A stretch of 64,000 nt of DNA from Spirometra erinaceieuropaei (Eukaryota; Platyhelminthes; Cestoda; Diphyllobothriidea; Diphyllobothriidae), in NCBI GenBank assembly GCA_902702965.1, contig CACRXP010000175.1, forward strand, positions 336,627 to 400,626. The letters run 5' to 3'. Within the stretch, counting starts at the first letter, position 1. Each line of letters opens with the position of its first letter. Of the stretch, positions 10,750 through 22,143 are shown piece after piece. A program made the translations under genes and the position numbers. A model generated the notes under the pieces. The model ran no database searches. It was not told where the DNA came from and was given only the letters and a program-made list of their open reading frames with translations.

Positions 10750-11076
10750 CCAGCTGGGGATGGCAAGGCGATGCTCCGAATGTTTTCGGCCAACGCGCCA
10801 CTCCAATCGCCCTACACCATCACGCTTCCGGTTGATAACCATCCTGTGAAGTTTGAAATCGACACTGGCTCAGCTGTTACTTTCATCAATGAGGCCTCCC
10901 TTCAGAAATTACCCTCCTTCCTTCCGGCCAGCTCAACATTCCGAGGTTACACTGGACATAACGTAGAGGTTCGCGGGGTCTTTACAGCCGAAGTCGAGCA
11001 TAATGCAGAACTTCATTACTTGCCGGTTCATGCGGTGAAAGGAAGCCAGCAACCAAATCTCCTTGGACGGAATTAG
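10750..11076 (+). pseudogene. Retroelement aspartic protease domain
   Basis: Continuous with Gag. The active-site motif FEIDTGSAVTFI is at about 10852-10887 (Asp codon at 10861), followed by a pepsin-like half domain ending in LLGRN. The frame closes at TAG 11074-11076, where Pol would normally continue; a frameshift or degradation before 11181 separates it from RT. Confidence 0.85.
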
Positions 11077-11180
11077 ACTAAACGTGTGCCTTCTATGATC
11101 CTTCCATTGATTCTTTGTACGTCAGATTGGTGTAAATCCGGCTTTGGATTCAATTTTGGTAAATCTTAAGGATCTTTTTC

Positions 11181-12520
11181 GTGACGATTCTGCTACCCAC
11201 TACCGCGGTCCACCCTTTTAAGTTCCTGTTTCAGTCAGATTTTCGGCCCCAGTTCTTCAAAGCTCGTACAGTCCCCAATGCAGTCGCACCAAAGGTCGAA
11301 GAAGAGCTGGATCGCCTACAGAAAGCGGATATTATTGAGCCCGTGCAATATTCGGAATGGGCAGCCCCAATAGTTCCTGTTCTTAAAACCGATGGTTCTG
11401 TGCGTATCTGTGGCGATTACAAGCTGAAAATCAACTCAGCAACTAAACTGAACCCTTATCCTCTCCCGCGCATCGAGGATCTGTACGCATCTCTCTCGGG
11501 TGGTCATCAGTTTACAACCTTGGACCTAAAGCATGCCTACAGCCAAGTCGACCTTGATACTGAATCCCGAGACGCCATCACCATCAATACGCATCGGGGT
11601 TTATTTCGATATAAAAACTAGCATTTGGAGTAAGTTCGGCTCCCGCTTTATTTCAATGCTTGATTGATAATCTCGTGAAGGATATACCTCACGTTTGCGC
11701 ATATCTTGACGACATATTAGTTACCGGCCCATCCGATCATAGTCATCTAGAGACTCTAAACATCGTGTTAGGACGTTAAGAGGACGCCGGTTTTATAGTC
11801 AGGAAAGATAAGTGCACTTTCCTTGCCGACTCGGTAGAATACCTGGGCTTCAGAGTGGGCAAAACTGGCCTCCCTCCACTCGAACATAAGCTCAAAGCCT
11901 TGAAGACGACGCCGCGCCCCAGCAATACTAGTCAATTGCGTTCATTCCTGGGGTTGGTAACCCACTTCAGTCGCTTTATGAATCAATCGGCTACAATTCT
12001 CAGGCCTCTTTATCGACTACTTGAAAAGAATTGTGGCTGGCACTGGTCGGAGGTCGAACAAAGTGTTTTTGAACAAGCAAAGGCGGCTCTTACCTCCTCA
12101 TCTGTCTTAGTTCACTATGACTCCGAAAAGCCTATTATACTGAAATGTGATGCGTCTCCGTACGGCGTAGATGCGGTTCTCATGCATCGAATGCCTTCGG
12201 GTTCGGAGATGCCGATTGCTTTTGCATCAAGAACCATGTCACAAGCGGAAACCAACTATTCGCAACTAGATAAAGAGGCCTTAGCAATAATGTTTGGACT
12301 ACATCGCTTCCACCTGTATGTTTTTAGCTGACCCTTTGAGATTCACACTGATCACAAACCCCTCTTAGGTTTGCTGGGAGAAAAACGAGGGGTAGAACAG
12401 ATGTCCTCACCGAGAATGCAACGATGGGCACTCACTCTGTTTGCTTACATGTATGCAATGAAGTACATTACAGGTAGTGCAAACGAAGTGGCTGACGCCT
12501 TGAGTAGGCTGCCTATCGTG
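11181..12520 (+). pseudogene. Reverse transcriptase and RNase H domains
   Basis: RT fingers/palm blocks: LxKADIIEP near 11315, VRICGDYK near 11400, LDLKHAYSQV near 11522. The catalytic YLDD is at 11702-11713. RNase H follows: CDASPYG near 12147, then IHTDHKPL near 12343 and ANEVADALSR near 12480. A one-base shift near 11620 and in-frame stops at 11777-11779 and 12329-12331 prevent a full product. Confidence 0.9.
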
Positions 12521-13500
12521 GACGATGGCATTAACGGGGCACCTGTTTTTGAGACGGTGAATCTTTTGCAGAACCTAGTCAACTCACCTGTAACATGTCA
12601 ACAAATTCGACAGTGGACATCGAGAGACCCTCTCCTAAGTCGGGTAAAAAGTGCCTTGCAATCTGGCTGGCCGTCCTCTACCTCCTCTGATTTTCAACCA
12701 TTCTTCAGCCGTCAGAACGAGTTAAGTCTACAAGACAGATGCATACTATGGGACAGTCGTGTGGTTGTGCCACCACAAGGCCGACAGGCCATCCTCATAG
12801 ACCTGCATAATGCCCCTCCTGGTACAGTTAGAATGAAAGCTCTCGTCCGCAGTTATGCTTGGTGGCCCTAAACTGACGCAGGTAAAGAGAACGTGGTGAA
12901 GTCATGTCACGTGTGCCAAATAACACAGAAGACCTTACCGAAGGTTCCTCTGAAGCCTGGGGCCTGGCCCGACTCGCCGTGGAAGAGGGTACACGTCGAT
13001 TATTTTTGGCCATTCCAAGGCCATATGACTTTGGTGGTAGTTGACGCCTACACAAAATGGATAGATGCGATTCCAACAGGAAATTCTTGTTCTTCACTGA
13101 CTACTATCAACAAGTTGCGAACCGTTTTTTCTATTTTTGGGATACCTGAAATGGTCATTTCAGACAATGGTCCGGCCTTTACGAGTGCAGAATTTAAAGA
13201 TTTCATGGAGCAAAATGCGTCGACATCTGGACCAAGTTCGAAGCCGAACGGACACAGTAAGTAGATAATTCGGAAAGTTCGAACTGCCAGCAACTCTTGA
13301 TAGGGATCTTGACATTCCGAGGACCGAACACCTACTGCCTGCACAGAGCACTACGCCACCGACCGAGGCGTATGTTCCACCTCCTTCTACCTCGGCCAGC
13401 ACTAGCTTATGGGCAGAGGAGACAGTGACTGCACAAAGCGGCGCAGAGGTAGAAAATACCGCCCTGAGAAGGTCGACCCGAATCCGCAAACCTGTCCAAC
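12521..13500 (+). pseudogene. Truncated Gypsy integrase
   Basis: The zinc-binding part is damaged: one His of the HHCC motif appears replaced (LHNAPPG), though CHVC remains. Core catalytic Asp codons are at 12998 (HVDYF) and 13163 (ISDNGPAF), 55 residues apart. The stretch that should supply the catalytic Glu is collapsed to SSKPNG near 13240 and followed by a stop at 13262, so the third acidic residue is missing. A C-terminal basic remnant, RRSTRIRKPVQRF, lies near 13465-13505. Confidence 0.85.
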
Positions 13501-13591
13501 GATTTCAGGACGAATCTTACCAGAACATTGTCCGACTATCCACTATTAACTTTACTGCTTCCCCCCTTCCTCATGCTCTCCACTTTAAGGG

Positions 13592-13836
13592 TGGATGGAT
13601 GCAGCGTATCCGGCTCGGGCCGTCAGGACATCATGCCACAAACGCGTGACAAGCGAACGATCAAGGTCATGGCCCCCTTTGTACACCTGCTTTGTGCTGA
13701 TTGGCCACCCATTAGCCTATGACAGTCCCACTTGCCATATACCCGGCCGTTCCCCCCAAGCCTCCTCACTTGTGCTGTCTATCGTACTCATTACACGTCC
13801 TATTTCCAATTACCCTTCACTTTTGCATACGTAACA
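13592..13836 (+). repeat. 3' LTR of the Gypsy element
   Basis: Direct repeat of 9645-9890, ending CGTAACA. A purine-rich tract (TTTAAGGGTGG) lies at its start. The exact first base is uncertain by a few positions because of the TGGATGGATG repeat. Confidence 0.85.
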
Positions 13837-13840
13837 GACT

Positions 13841-14939
13841 TGATGTTAGATGTGATAATTCACGAAATGTCGTGAGTTTCACAAGGGAGTCCCTTTAACG
13901 CTAAACCTGCGTACGGCGCATTCACCAAAATCTCACTGGAGTAAAGAAAAGCTCGTCTCAAAAAGAAGGCCAAATCGGATTCATTAATTAAGATTTATTA
14001 ACATAAACACAACCAATTCTCACTGAAATCTAAAATTCCACAAGATGAATATATTACAAATCATTTGTGTAAGGCCAACTAGAAGGGTGTCTAAGGGTGG
14101 GCGGCGGACAAAAAGGGGAAAATAATGAATAATAATGACAAATATGAAAAAATTATCATTTTCTTGACTGTCCACTTAAATCTCATAAGTATTAGGTCGC
14201 AGAAATAGAGATGGCCATGTTTGGCACAGTGGAATGCTCAATGTATTTATCTAGCAAAGGGATGGGTTTTGCCTGCATCGCTGGATTCCCCTTTACTTTG
14301 TGTCTCTAAACTTCGGTAAGTGCGACGAGTTTCGATGGGATAAAGATCCAGAATGTTGGTAGAAATAAAAGTAGGTTGAAGTCCACATGCGAGGCATTGT
14401 CGTGTAAAATATTCATTACACTATCTATTTAGCTACCCTGCTTTTAACCCCCTTAACCAGTCTAATAAACACCCTGCGCCTCAGGCCATGTACATTTGGT
14501 AGTGTGACCAACGGAGTACAGTGCCTACGTGGTGTAATTTATGCGCACCTAGAAATGCATTAAATTGCCTGTGAGACCTATCATATGTTCTAAGAATTCC
14601 GTTGATGCCACGACGCTCAGCTCACATTGTTTAAAAGGCAATCAAGTATCTGCAGGCGATATTTGCGCACACATATCCAGCACTACCTGACACAGCGCGC
14701 GAGCATCCTGAATAAACTTTCGGAAAATCAATGACTTTCTACAGAACACGCTTCGTCGACTAGTGATTGGTTAACTAAATCATTAATTCAACGGCCAGTT
14801 GATCGCTTCGGTTTTTGGCGGGGCTCCAGTATCCATGGTGGAAATCGGCAAATATGACGTGTAGTTAAGCGATGGAACCTCGTCATGTGTGCCTGCGTAA
14901 TGATCGCAGATTTCGGAAGCCCGGACTGAATAACTCAAA
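13841..14939. other. Gene-free region
   Basis: No gene, repeat or RNA that I can support. AT-rich and unlike other parts of the window as far as I could see. Confidence 0.5.
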
Positions 14940-16055
14940 ACACTCCTCATGCGCCCATCTGCGATCTCCAACACCGCCATCCACCGAACCCCGTCAGCAG
15001 AAACGAAAAATGATCAGAACCTCTCGTCTTTCCTCACAGAAACAAATAGAGCCTTGGATCAGTTGGTCAGTCTGGAAGCACCGAGCTCTGATGGAGTGCC
15101 ACTTGAAGTCAACAATCATGGCGATAGCCGACTTACGGACATACTTTGAAAGAAGTTTCAGGAGATGTGGCGTGAAGGACATGTCTCCAGGGACCCCGAG
15201 GACGGCGCCGAGGTGGCCACCCACAAACGTACTGGCAGCCGACAGACTTATAGCAGACAATAAGAAAACTCACTGCTCAACACCATCGGGAAGACCTTTC
15301 CATGCATTCTTCTCAACCGTTCCAACGGCCATCTGGAAAAGGGACTTCTACCATCAACCCGTGTGACTGACGGTGATGCCGCAGAAAAACTGACATGACC
15401 TCTGCCGCCCACAAGCCATAGGAGAAATGCCAGCAGATGCAAACCCACATTCGTGGACTTGAGAAAATCCTTTTTTGGTCTGTAAAATCGTAGTGAGCTG
15501 GAAAGTCGCGCAGAAATTCGGCCATGGAGTAAAACAGGCCGTGCGCTCGCACCTAGACGCTTCAAGTCAATATTCTTTAGGTGGCTACTGTGCGCCGAAT
15601 CCGGTGAGCTCTCCGAAAGCAGCACCGGTTGCGAGGCCAATAGGCAGATTCTCAAAAGTCGCTGTCTGCCCTAGCCCTAGCTATGTCTCCTAGCGGAAGA
15701 CTGCGCGCTAGACACCACGACCTAAACGGGTATGCGGCGAAGTATGGATCATTTCCTTGTGCACACTATGGCCTGGCCATCAACACGGATAATGCAATGG
15801 TGAGGCACCAGCCTTCATCCGGCACGGCCTAAGACCGCCGTCTAGTCGCTGTCAGCGTCCGCCAGCATTAAACAGTGGAAAAGGTTGCCTATTTTGGCAG
15901 GTCATGCTCATGCAGTATTTAAGTCGACTATGAAAATGTTAACTGAATCATAAAAGCCAGCCAGACCATCGGCGGCCTGCGGGTCTCAATGTTGGATCGC
16001 CGTGGGCTTCATCTCAACACCAGATTCAGCGTATATAAGGTCATCGTCTTGACAC
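14940..16055 (+). mobile_element. RTE-type LINE remnant (RT domain)
   Basis: Shifting between frames, the plus strand spells blocks typical of flatworm RTE reverse transcriptases in the right order: a GVPLEV-like block near 15090, EMWREGHVSRDPEDGA near 15163-15210, a KTFPCILLNRSNGHLEKGLL block near 15290-15350, EKCQQMQTHIRGLEK near 15423-15465, a GLAINTD block near 15772, and KASQTIGGLRV then GLHLNTR near 15953-16025. Many frameshifts and stops; not functional. Both ends are degraded. Confidence 0.75.
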
Positions 16056-16289
16056 CACCGATGTATTAGGCGGATGCTTGAAGAGTCTATGAGAAGTAAA
16101 TGTGGAAATTCGGGCTTTTTTACCTAATTTGCTTCTTAAGAATCCTAACGTTAAGTTAAAAGGCAGGTTGTGGATGCACAAGTCCTCGAACAAACTGAAA
16201 TTCTCAGCCTCTAAAACATAAAGAGACGCCTGCAACTGCCGTTTTTGGAAACTGCAGAACACTCGATGATAAGCGTCTGCGGTGACGTA

Positions 16290-17144
16290 CAGTCCGTGAC
16301 CGATCTCATGAAATGTTGGCCGAAATTCTGAAATGCGTTTTCGAGTAGGAAGGATTACTTGGTCGCGGTTGTGATGCTAATTATCTTGGTCTTGGAAATT
16401 CAAATATATTTTATAGAGACCACAAACAAAATATGCTTTCTTTTAGTCAATCAATAGAGAATCACGTCTTCTTTATATTTTATACATAAGGAAGTAGTAT
16501 AATTCGGTTTTAAAAAAGTTTTGCAATTGCCGATTTATTTGGAACCTGATCATTCGTTGCATTAGCACTTAGCGATTACAATTTACAATGTGCATGCGTT
16601 CCGCATAAAGAAAATCCCATATTTTTTCTATGTCATTAAAGAGATATCATACAGGGTCCATAGAATTTTGCGATGGATGCGGACCATGTTGTACATTTCA
16701 TGAGGAGCAGTGGTAAACGGCCAGGTACGATGCTATGTGAATGGACATATCGCGGTCTTAAAAAGTCTCATAGTTAGAAAATTTTTTAAAACCTAATTAT
16801 GCTCTTTCCTTAGGTGTAAAATATAAAAAAGGCGTGATTCGCCATTGATTGACTTAAAAAAGGCATATTTTTATTTGTGGTTTCTATAAAATATATTTGA
16901 ATTTCCAGGACCATCAAAAATCAATGGGAAATGCATGCTACTTAAGTAGTCATTTTTTACCGAGCACGCTTTCTGCAGGAGATTGAAAAGAAGTGCATTT
17001 AAAGTCGATGTCCTGCCGAGTCCAAAATTTTATAAGAGTATGCCTTCAGATAATCAGCATCACAACCGCGACCAAGTACTCCTTCCTAATCGAAGACGCA
17101 TTTCAGAATTTCAGCCAACATTTCATGAGACAGGTCACGCACTG
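16290..17144. mobile_element. Complete long-TIR palindromic element (family L1)
   Basis: 855 bp beginning CAGTCCGTGACC and ending GGTCACGCACTG, flanked by TA at 16288-16289 and 17145-17146. The two halves are inverted copies of each other for several hundred bases, for example 16300-16375 against 17065-17140 (both containing GGTCGCGGTTGTGATGCT on opposite strands) and 16385-16520 against 16770-16905. No transposase. TA flanks and CAGT ends suggest mobilisation by a Tc1/mariner transposase; this is inference. Confidence 0.8.
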
Positions 17145-17146
17145 TA

Positions 17147-17925
17147 TATTTGGGCAATTTCCTATGCTATTACCTGTTCTAGAGATCAGTTACGCATTTC
17201 AGCCTGTTCTTCTTTAGTAGGAGGGCATTGTTCTCTAAAGCGTTTTACCAAAAAGAGCTTTCTCATTTTGGAAATTGATTTCATTTGGCCGAGGCCCAAC
17301 AGGCGGCCACAGTGAGAAAACTTCTCTAGGTGGGTCGGGTACAACGGGTTGGCGGTTTTGAGGGGAAGAACGGGCGGGGTAAACGGCAGAGGGCACTGGA
17401 TTGACAGCTGGATGCCGAAAAATGGTGGAAATCACAGAAAAATAATTATTTGTTTTAATGAACTCAAAAATACCTCAGGATGGCGCGCAAATAAGGAAAA
17501 CCGTAGGCAATGCCCAATCGAAGGTGGACTGGCCGGGGACGTGATGTGATTGGCTGCCGGGGTGAGTAAACCTGAACCGCCAAGCGGCTAACCAAAGGGA
17601 TCGTTGGCGCCACACTTGAAAGTGGTGTGCACCAGATGGACGGGAAACAGATGATGCGATGTACTTCGGTTGGGTAAGAGTATTTGAATAAAGTGCTTAT
17701 GACAATTGCGTCACTTCCCAGCCCCTTACTGACCCCTCCTCACCCCCTCCCTATTTGTTATATCGGTGGTCTCCACCGCATGCACCGTTTAATACGCATA
17801 ACGCGAAAAATGTTTAGGATACCTGGACGTACTCCAACGTCACCGCACCAACCTACAGCAAGTCGACAAACTCCCGAACTTGGCGGCCGCTGTGTGTAAG
17901 GTCGCTGTTTTACGGGATTTGTAAG
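17147..17925. other. Gene-free region before the Merlin transposase
   Basis: No independent gene. A short coding-like stretch at about 17850-17925 may be part of the transposon 5' region, but I could not frame it with confidence. No terminal inverted repeat was identified. Confidence 0.45.
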
Positions 17926-17929
17926 TATC

Positions 17930-18916
17930 CATGGTGGGAGCAGTTTGCAGGCCTACGTAACCCGAATGCAGGCGGACGTAGGCGCGGTCCTCAGCGGATT
18001 ATACCGACGGCCGAGGATGAAATACAAGTCGTCCTTCAGTCAGCAGGTGTCGTTCATTACCTGCAGCGGTGGAGGTTGCTGGCCACCACCCTAGCATGCC
18101 GATGTCGGCGTACCATGCAGATGCAAGTGTTGCGGCAGCATTCGGACGGTTATGCATTCCGTTGTGGACACTGCAGACGGAAGCGGTGCCTGCGGAGGGG
18201 GTCAATTTTCGTTGGTAGTAAGCTCAGTCTGCAGACACTGATGCGTATATGCTACAAGTTTGTCGAAGGTGTGCGGGCCAAGCGGTGTACGGCAAGTTTA
18301 GGTGTCAGTAGAAATACTGTCATGGAATGGTACGGCATTTGCCGCGGGGCCTGCTCACACGCACTTCTATTCGCCGTTACCCAAATGGGGGGGACCAGGC
18401 GTGGAAGTACAGATAGACGAGACGCTCATAAGTCGCCGCAAGTATAACAGGGTACGACCGCGGCGGCAGTTGCGGGTCGTCGGTATGTACGATACACGCA
18501 GGCGGAAAGTCCTATTTGAGCAGATTAACAACCGCAGCTGGGAGGCCTTAAGGCCCGTCATAAGGAAGTGGGTGGCTGCTGGCAGTGTTATCGTAACCGA
18601 TGAGTGGAAGGGTTACACCCGCCTACCATCGGAAGGTTATCCGTACTACACTGTCAACCACCGTAGAGGCTTCGTAAATCCCACAACGGGACGGCATACG
18701 AACGCCATAGAGGCCTACTGGAGCAGATTAAAGAGGAAGCTGCAGGAGTATGGACCTTTCTGTGGCAGAGCAGTGTGGGCCCACCTAGATGAGGTTCAGT
18801 ACCGCCTATGGTTCGACCTAAGGGCCGATAACATGGCAGCCTCCTGGGATACTTTCCTACGACATTGGGCAGAAGCGTATCCAATTGAAGAAAGCCAACC
18901 AACGGTGACTGGATAA
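17930..18916 (+). pseudogene. Merlin/IS1016-type DDE transposase, one frameshift
   Basis: The first frame carries the N-terminal zinc-ribbon-like part (DGYAFRCGHCRRKRCLRRGS, near 18145-18204) and the GSKLSLQTL block typical of the ISXO2/Merlin superfamily. A second frame from about 18390 carries the catalytic core: VQIDET (first Asp, near 18410), VIVTDEWKGY (second Asp, near 18600) and HTNAIEAYWSRLK (Glu, near 18710). The frames join at a seven-guanine run at 18388-18394, so a single base change in that run breaks the gene, or it is an assembly slip. Merlin elements are known in flatworms. TIRs and target duplications were not found. Confidence 0.85.
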
Positions 18917-18919
18917 GCT

Positions 18920-20384
18920 AACCAACGGAGGCGCATACGGAAGACGTGAAGGCAAGTCTCTGTACTTCCTCCATTTACTCTCCATGCCTATCTACAGTGA
19001 ATGCAGCCGTTACCTACTGGCGATGGGAAAGCTGGCGATTGAGGAGAGCCTACAAACGGCGATTGAATAAGCTAACCGCGGCGGCGAAAAAATACCACAA
19101 GCACACCTACTGAACAAACAATAGTACGTAAGGTAGCCGTGATGGAAGACCTGTGGCCGCTTATTTGGCACCCATCTTTCATTTTCCTATTCTGACTGTG
19201 GTAAGCAACTTGGTAATACACAGGCTATTCCAAGAGAACCAGACTTTTTTGGATTTTTTGAAGTCAGTTAAGCAGTTCTTTGCGATGTTGGGCCCTTAAA
19301 TTAAGTAATGACGTGCGCTGGCATTACTTAAATTAAATGGACCAAAACTGTTTCGCTAAATGGCTACCACCAAATAGACATTTTCAGTTTTCAGCACATG
19401 GAACATCACTTTTCAGAAGGTTTAGCTACTGCGGGTGCAAACTTTTGAAATGAGACAGGCAAAAAGCCGACAGTGTTGTCAAAGTACCAGTAACTCACCT
19501 GCGGTGCACACAAAGGTATGGAACACAACTCAAAAATGAGTAAAGATAGCCAATAAGAAAGGCAAGTTATTCCGTTTGCAGTAGAAAAATATCAGTGTCT
19601 GTTAAATTCGAGGTGAAAGAAACGGTAGAAAGTGCCAAATGTTTTCTTAGTTTCACAGTGCACAGATGCGCAGAAAACAGATATTCGTCAAGGGAATGCG
19701 CAAAGTGATATGAAGATGCGCAGTTTTCTCGAACAGCACATCATGAGCTTGCATTCTTTTCTACTTCGTGTCCCTCAAGTAACGCTTGTTGTCACTGCTC
19801 CGATCGGTTATGATGAGAGTGAATTACATGCCGAACGTGAATATTATTCGACGATCTGGCTTGATGGCAGGAGGGACTACTGACGTTATTTGTCAACCCC
19901 GAAAGTCCGGTCCAGAATCAATTCAAACAAGATTACACAGTCACGAGCATTCAGCAGGCGACAATAATAGACGGATCATGGTATGGGTAACGCTTAGTCT
20001 TAATGTTCTGAAGATATGTCCTTTATTTCCGGACAAATAACTTAGTGTGGGCGTTAGATGTGCGCTTGCATTCGTCTAGCGAACAATACTCTTCATAATT
20101 TTGATTCAAAACTCAGGATTTCTACCTGGTAGCTAGTGGCAATGAAAAACTGTCACTTGCAGAAACCTCTCCCTCATGTGTGAACGGTAGGTAACCAAAA
20201 CGACCTCCATGATAGCCAAATAAATGTCGCATCTTAATGCGTCCGCAGCTGACGTAGAGCTAAAGATTAAAACAATAAAATTACTGCCGGTGTTATCAAC
20301 AAAGAGCTGGCAGCTCAGCTGGCTACTCAGCTTCTATTTAGGCGCTTATATCTCCTGATGTGGAAAAGTAGCAAAATACCCAGC
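18920..20384. other. Gene-free region
   Basis: No gene recognised. Short open frames at 19632-20040 overlap each other and show no domain or family similarity. Confidence 0.5.
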
Positions 20385-20800
20385 TTTCGACAGAATCCGG
20401 CTTTCGAAAGAACTTATATTCAGCTGCAAGGAAGATCTTTACTTTGGAAAAAATGACTACTTAAGTAGCATGCAATCTTCTCATTGATTTTCGATGACTT
20501 AGAAAATTCAATTATATTTCATTAAAAACATGCATAAAAATAATCATCCTTTTACTTATTCCGTAATAAAACACGTCTTCTTTCAATTTCATACTCAAAA
20601 AATAGTAAAATTCGTTTAGTAAAAAGTTTCCAAGTGTGAGATTGTTTAATACCGTTAAATGGCCGTTCATGAAACGTCATGTATCTGCATTTACGAATGT
20701 GGCTCGAAAAGTAAACAAAATTTCTCAAACCCACTGCTTAATTTTATGAACCTAATATGGTCTCCTCTTAACACCGTAGAGAAATGCATGCAAAACCACC
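20385..20800 (+). repeat. Long-TIR element L1, left arm fragment
   Basis: Matches the left arm of other L1 copies, with ATGACTACTTAAGTAGCATG near 20452 and a block about ACACGTCTTCTTTC near 20570 shared with 16475 and 51380. The right half is rearranged and ends where pseudogene B begins. Confidence 0.6.
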
Positions 20801-20805
20801 GGTGT

Positions 20806-22143
20806 TTTGTTTCGCTGCAGCCAGATTTATTTCCCCAATTGTTAGTCTTCTGTCTCCTTTCCTAGACCCCCTTCTTCCAACGACACATAGACATGGAGTT
20901 TTCGGAGCTCTTTGCCATGCATTTAAGCGGGCTTAACTTTTTCAACCTCTCTGATAGACTTGTGGAGAAAACTAAAAAATGATGAAGAAAAGTCCTCATG
21001 GAAAACAGCGGTTATTTAAAAGGCTCAAGAACTTTCTGGCTGGACTTACTTGCAAAGCAGTACGCCTAGGTGTTATATATGATAATTTCCTTGGTCAACT
21101 AAAAAGCATATTCCTGTTACTAATATCTCTGTTTAGTGCACGAGCTGGGTGTCAATGATTTGACAAAATATATTTTCAAGTCGTCATGCAACTTTGTCGT
21201 AAGACACTTCACTATGCTCCAGAAAATCAATATTGCAAATAAATTAAACCCTTCTTATATAAGAACATACTTTTCAGAAAGTATCCTTTATCTAAAACTG
21301 CCATCGAAACTTTGTTCACTGGCATCCAGCTTAGGCGAGGTTTCATCTCATTGCTTATTAGCCAATATATTTTTCCAACGACAGGTCGCCTACTTCTTTG
21401 CAGTCGACAGTAGCATTCTGAAAATATTCACTGTTTATCCCGGCAGAAAATTTGGGATTTTGTGAGCAGAACGACCGGCCTCAACCCGTTCATACAGTTG
21501 ACCCCTATAAGATGAGATGCATCCTCAAGTGACAGCTGAGGGCAGTATGCGAGACAGCAGTCCGTTTGCCGGTCACTTAATAGAGGCTGTATCCTTCGGC
21601 GACAGCGAGAACCAAGGTACATGTCTAAACAGGCAAATAACTTCATAGGTAAACTGATAGGGCTAAAGTTTGCGAAAAGTAAGGGTCAAAATTCCTGAGT
21701 GTATGGAATGAACTTTGTTCAATTTATGATTTTGACAGTCTTCCAGTCGCTGGACAGCTTGTCTGACGTGGAAGGTCTAGGTGTGATGAAATGCCCACTG
21801 CAATAGCCTTTAATAGAGTCTTTCTTGTTCAACCAGTATTTTCTGCCATTCAACGTTCCATGGGTTAACGTAATTAGCATACTCGGTAAGCACTTGGCCT
21901 TCGTTTTATGCCCGTATCTGAGACTCAAACTCAAAGTCGCCTCGATGTGTACTTGGTCATTTTGTATTGAAACTAGATCGCTCTTTTCTGTTTTCGAAGT
22001 GATGGCTCAGTGACTTCGTGACTTCAAGAGAATTCTGAGATAATTCAGAAATAGTTGTCCTCAGATCTAGGCCGTTCGTGTCTGCGCGTGTTAAGCGCAT
22101 GATCACGGGTCAACAGCGGATTGTTATGGACCTTGACCAGTTC
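20806..22143 (+). repeat. Direct segmental duplication, copy 1
   Basis: About 1.34 kb nearly identical to 29357-30715 in the same orientation. It begins in the intron of a family pseudogene, covers its last exon and about 1.05 kb of 3' flank, and stops at CCAGTTCG in both copies. The open frame at 21136-21465 (counterpart 29690-30019) is conserved only because the copies are young; it lacks any recognisable feature. Confidence 0.85.
20810..21082 (+). pseudogene. Family copy B: last-exon remnant
   Basis: Contains the end of intron 2 (ATTGTTAGTCTTCTGTC, as in copies A and D) and exon 3 from about 20884. Relative to copy A there is a deletion of about 65 nt after the ACATGGAG block, then recognisable LNFFNLSDRLVEK at about 20934-20972, a frame-ending TGA after AAAAAA near 20980, and the terminal Cys-Tyr-Ile-stop at 21074-21082 in another frame. 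Exons 1 and 2 are absent; L1 element sequence lies upstream instead. Not functional. Confidence 0.8.

Larger units (their letters stand above)
9645..13836 (+). mobile_element. Decayed Ty3/Gypsy LTR retrotransposon
   Basis: A complete layout of 4.19 kb: 5' LTR, Gag with zinc knuckles, aspartic protease, reverse transcriptase, RNase H, truncated integrase, 3' LTR. GACT at 9641-9644 and 13837-13840 is a 4-bp target duplication. Pol order PR-RT-RH-IN is that of Ty3/Gypsy; flatworm CsRn1-like elements are the likely relatives (inference). Inactivating changes include in-frame stops at 10294, 11777, 12329 and 12869, frameshifts between 11076 and 11181 and near 11620, and loss of the end of the integrase core. 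The two LTRs differ at roughly one base in eight or nine by eye, so the insertion is old. Confidence 0.93.

Noticed and set aside
21136..21465. 109-residue open frame with a near-identical copy at 29690-30019
   Set aside because: The two lie in a recent direct duplication, so similarity is not evidence of selection. The more diverged counterpart near 4200-4560 (minus) does not keep the frame.
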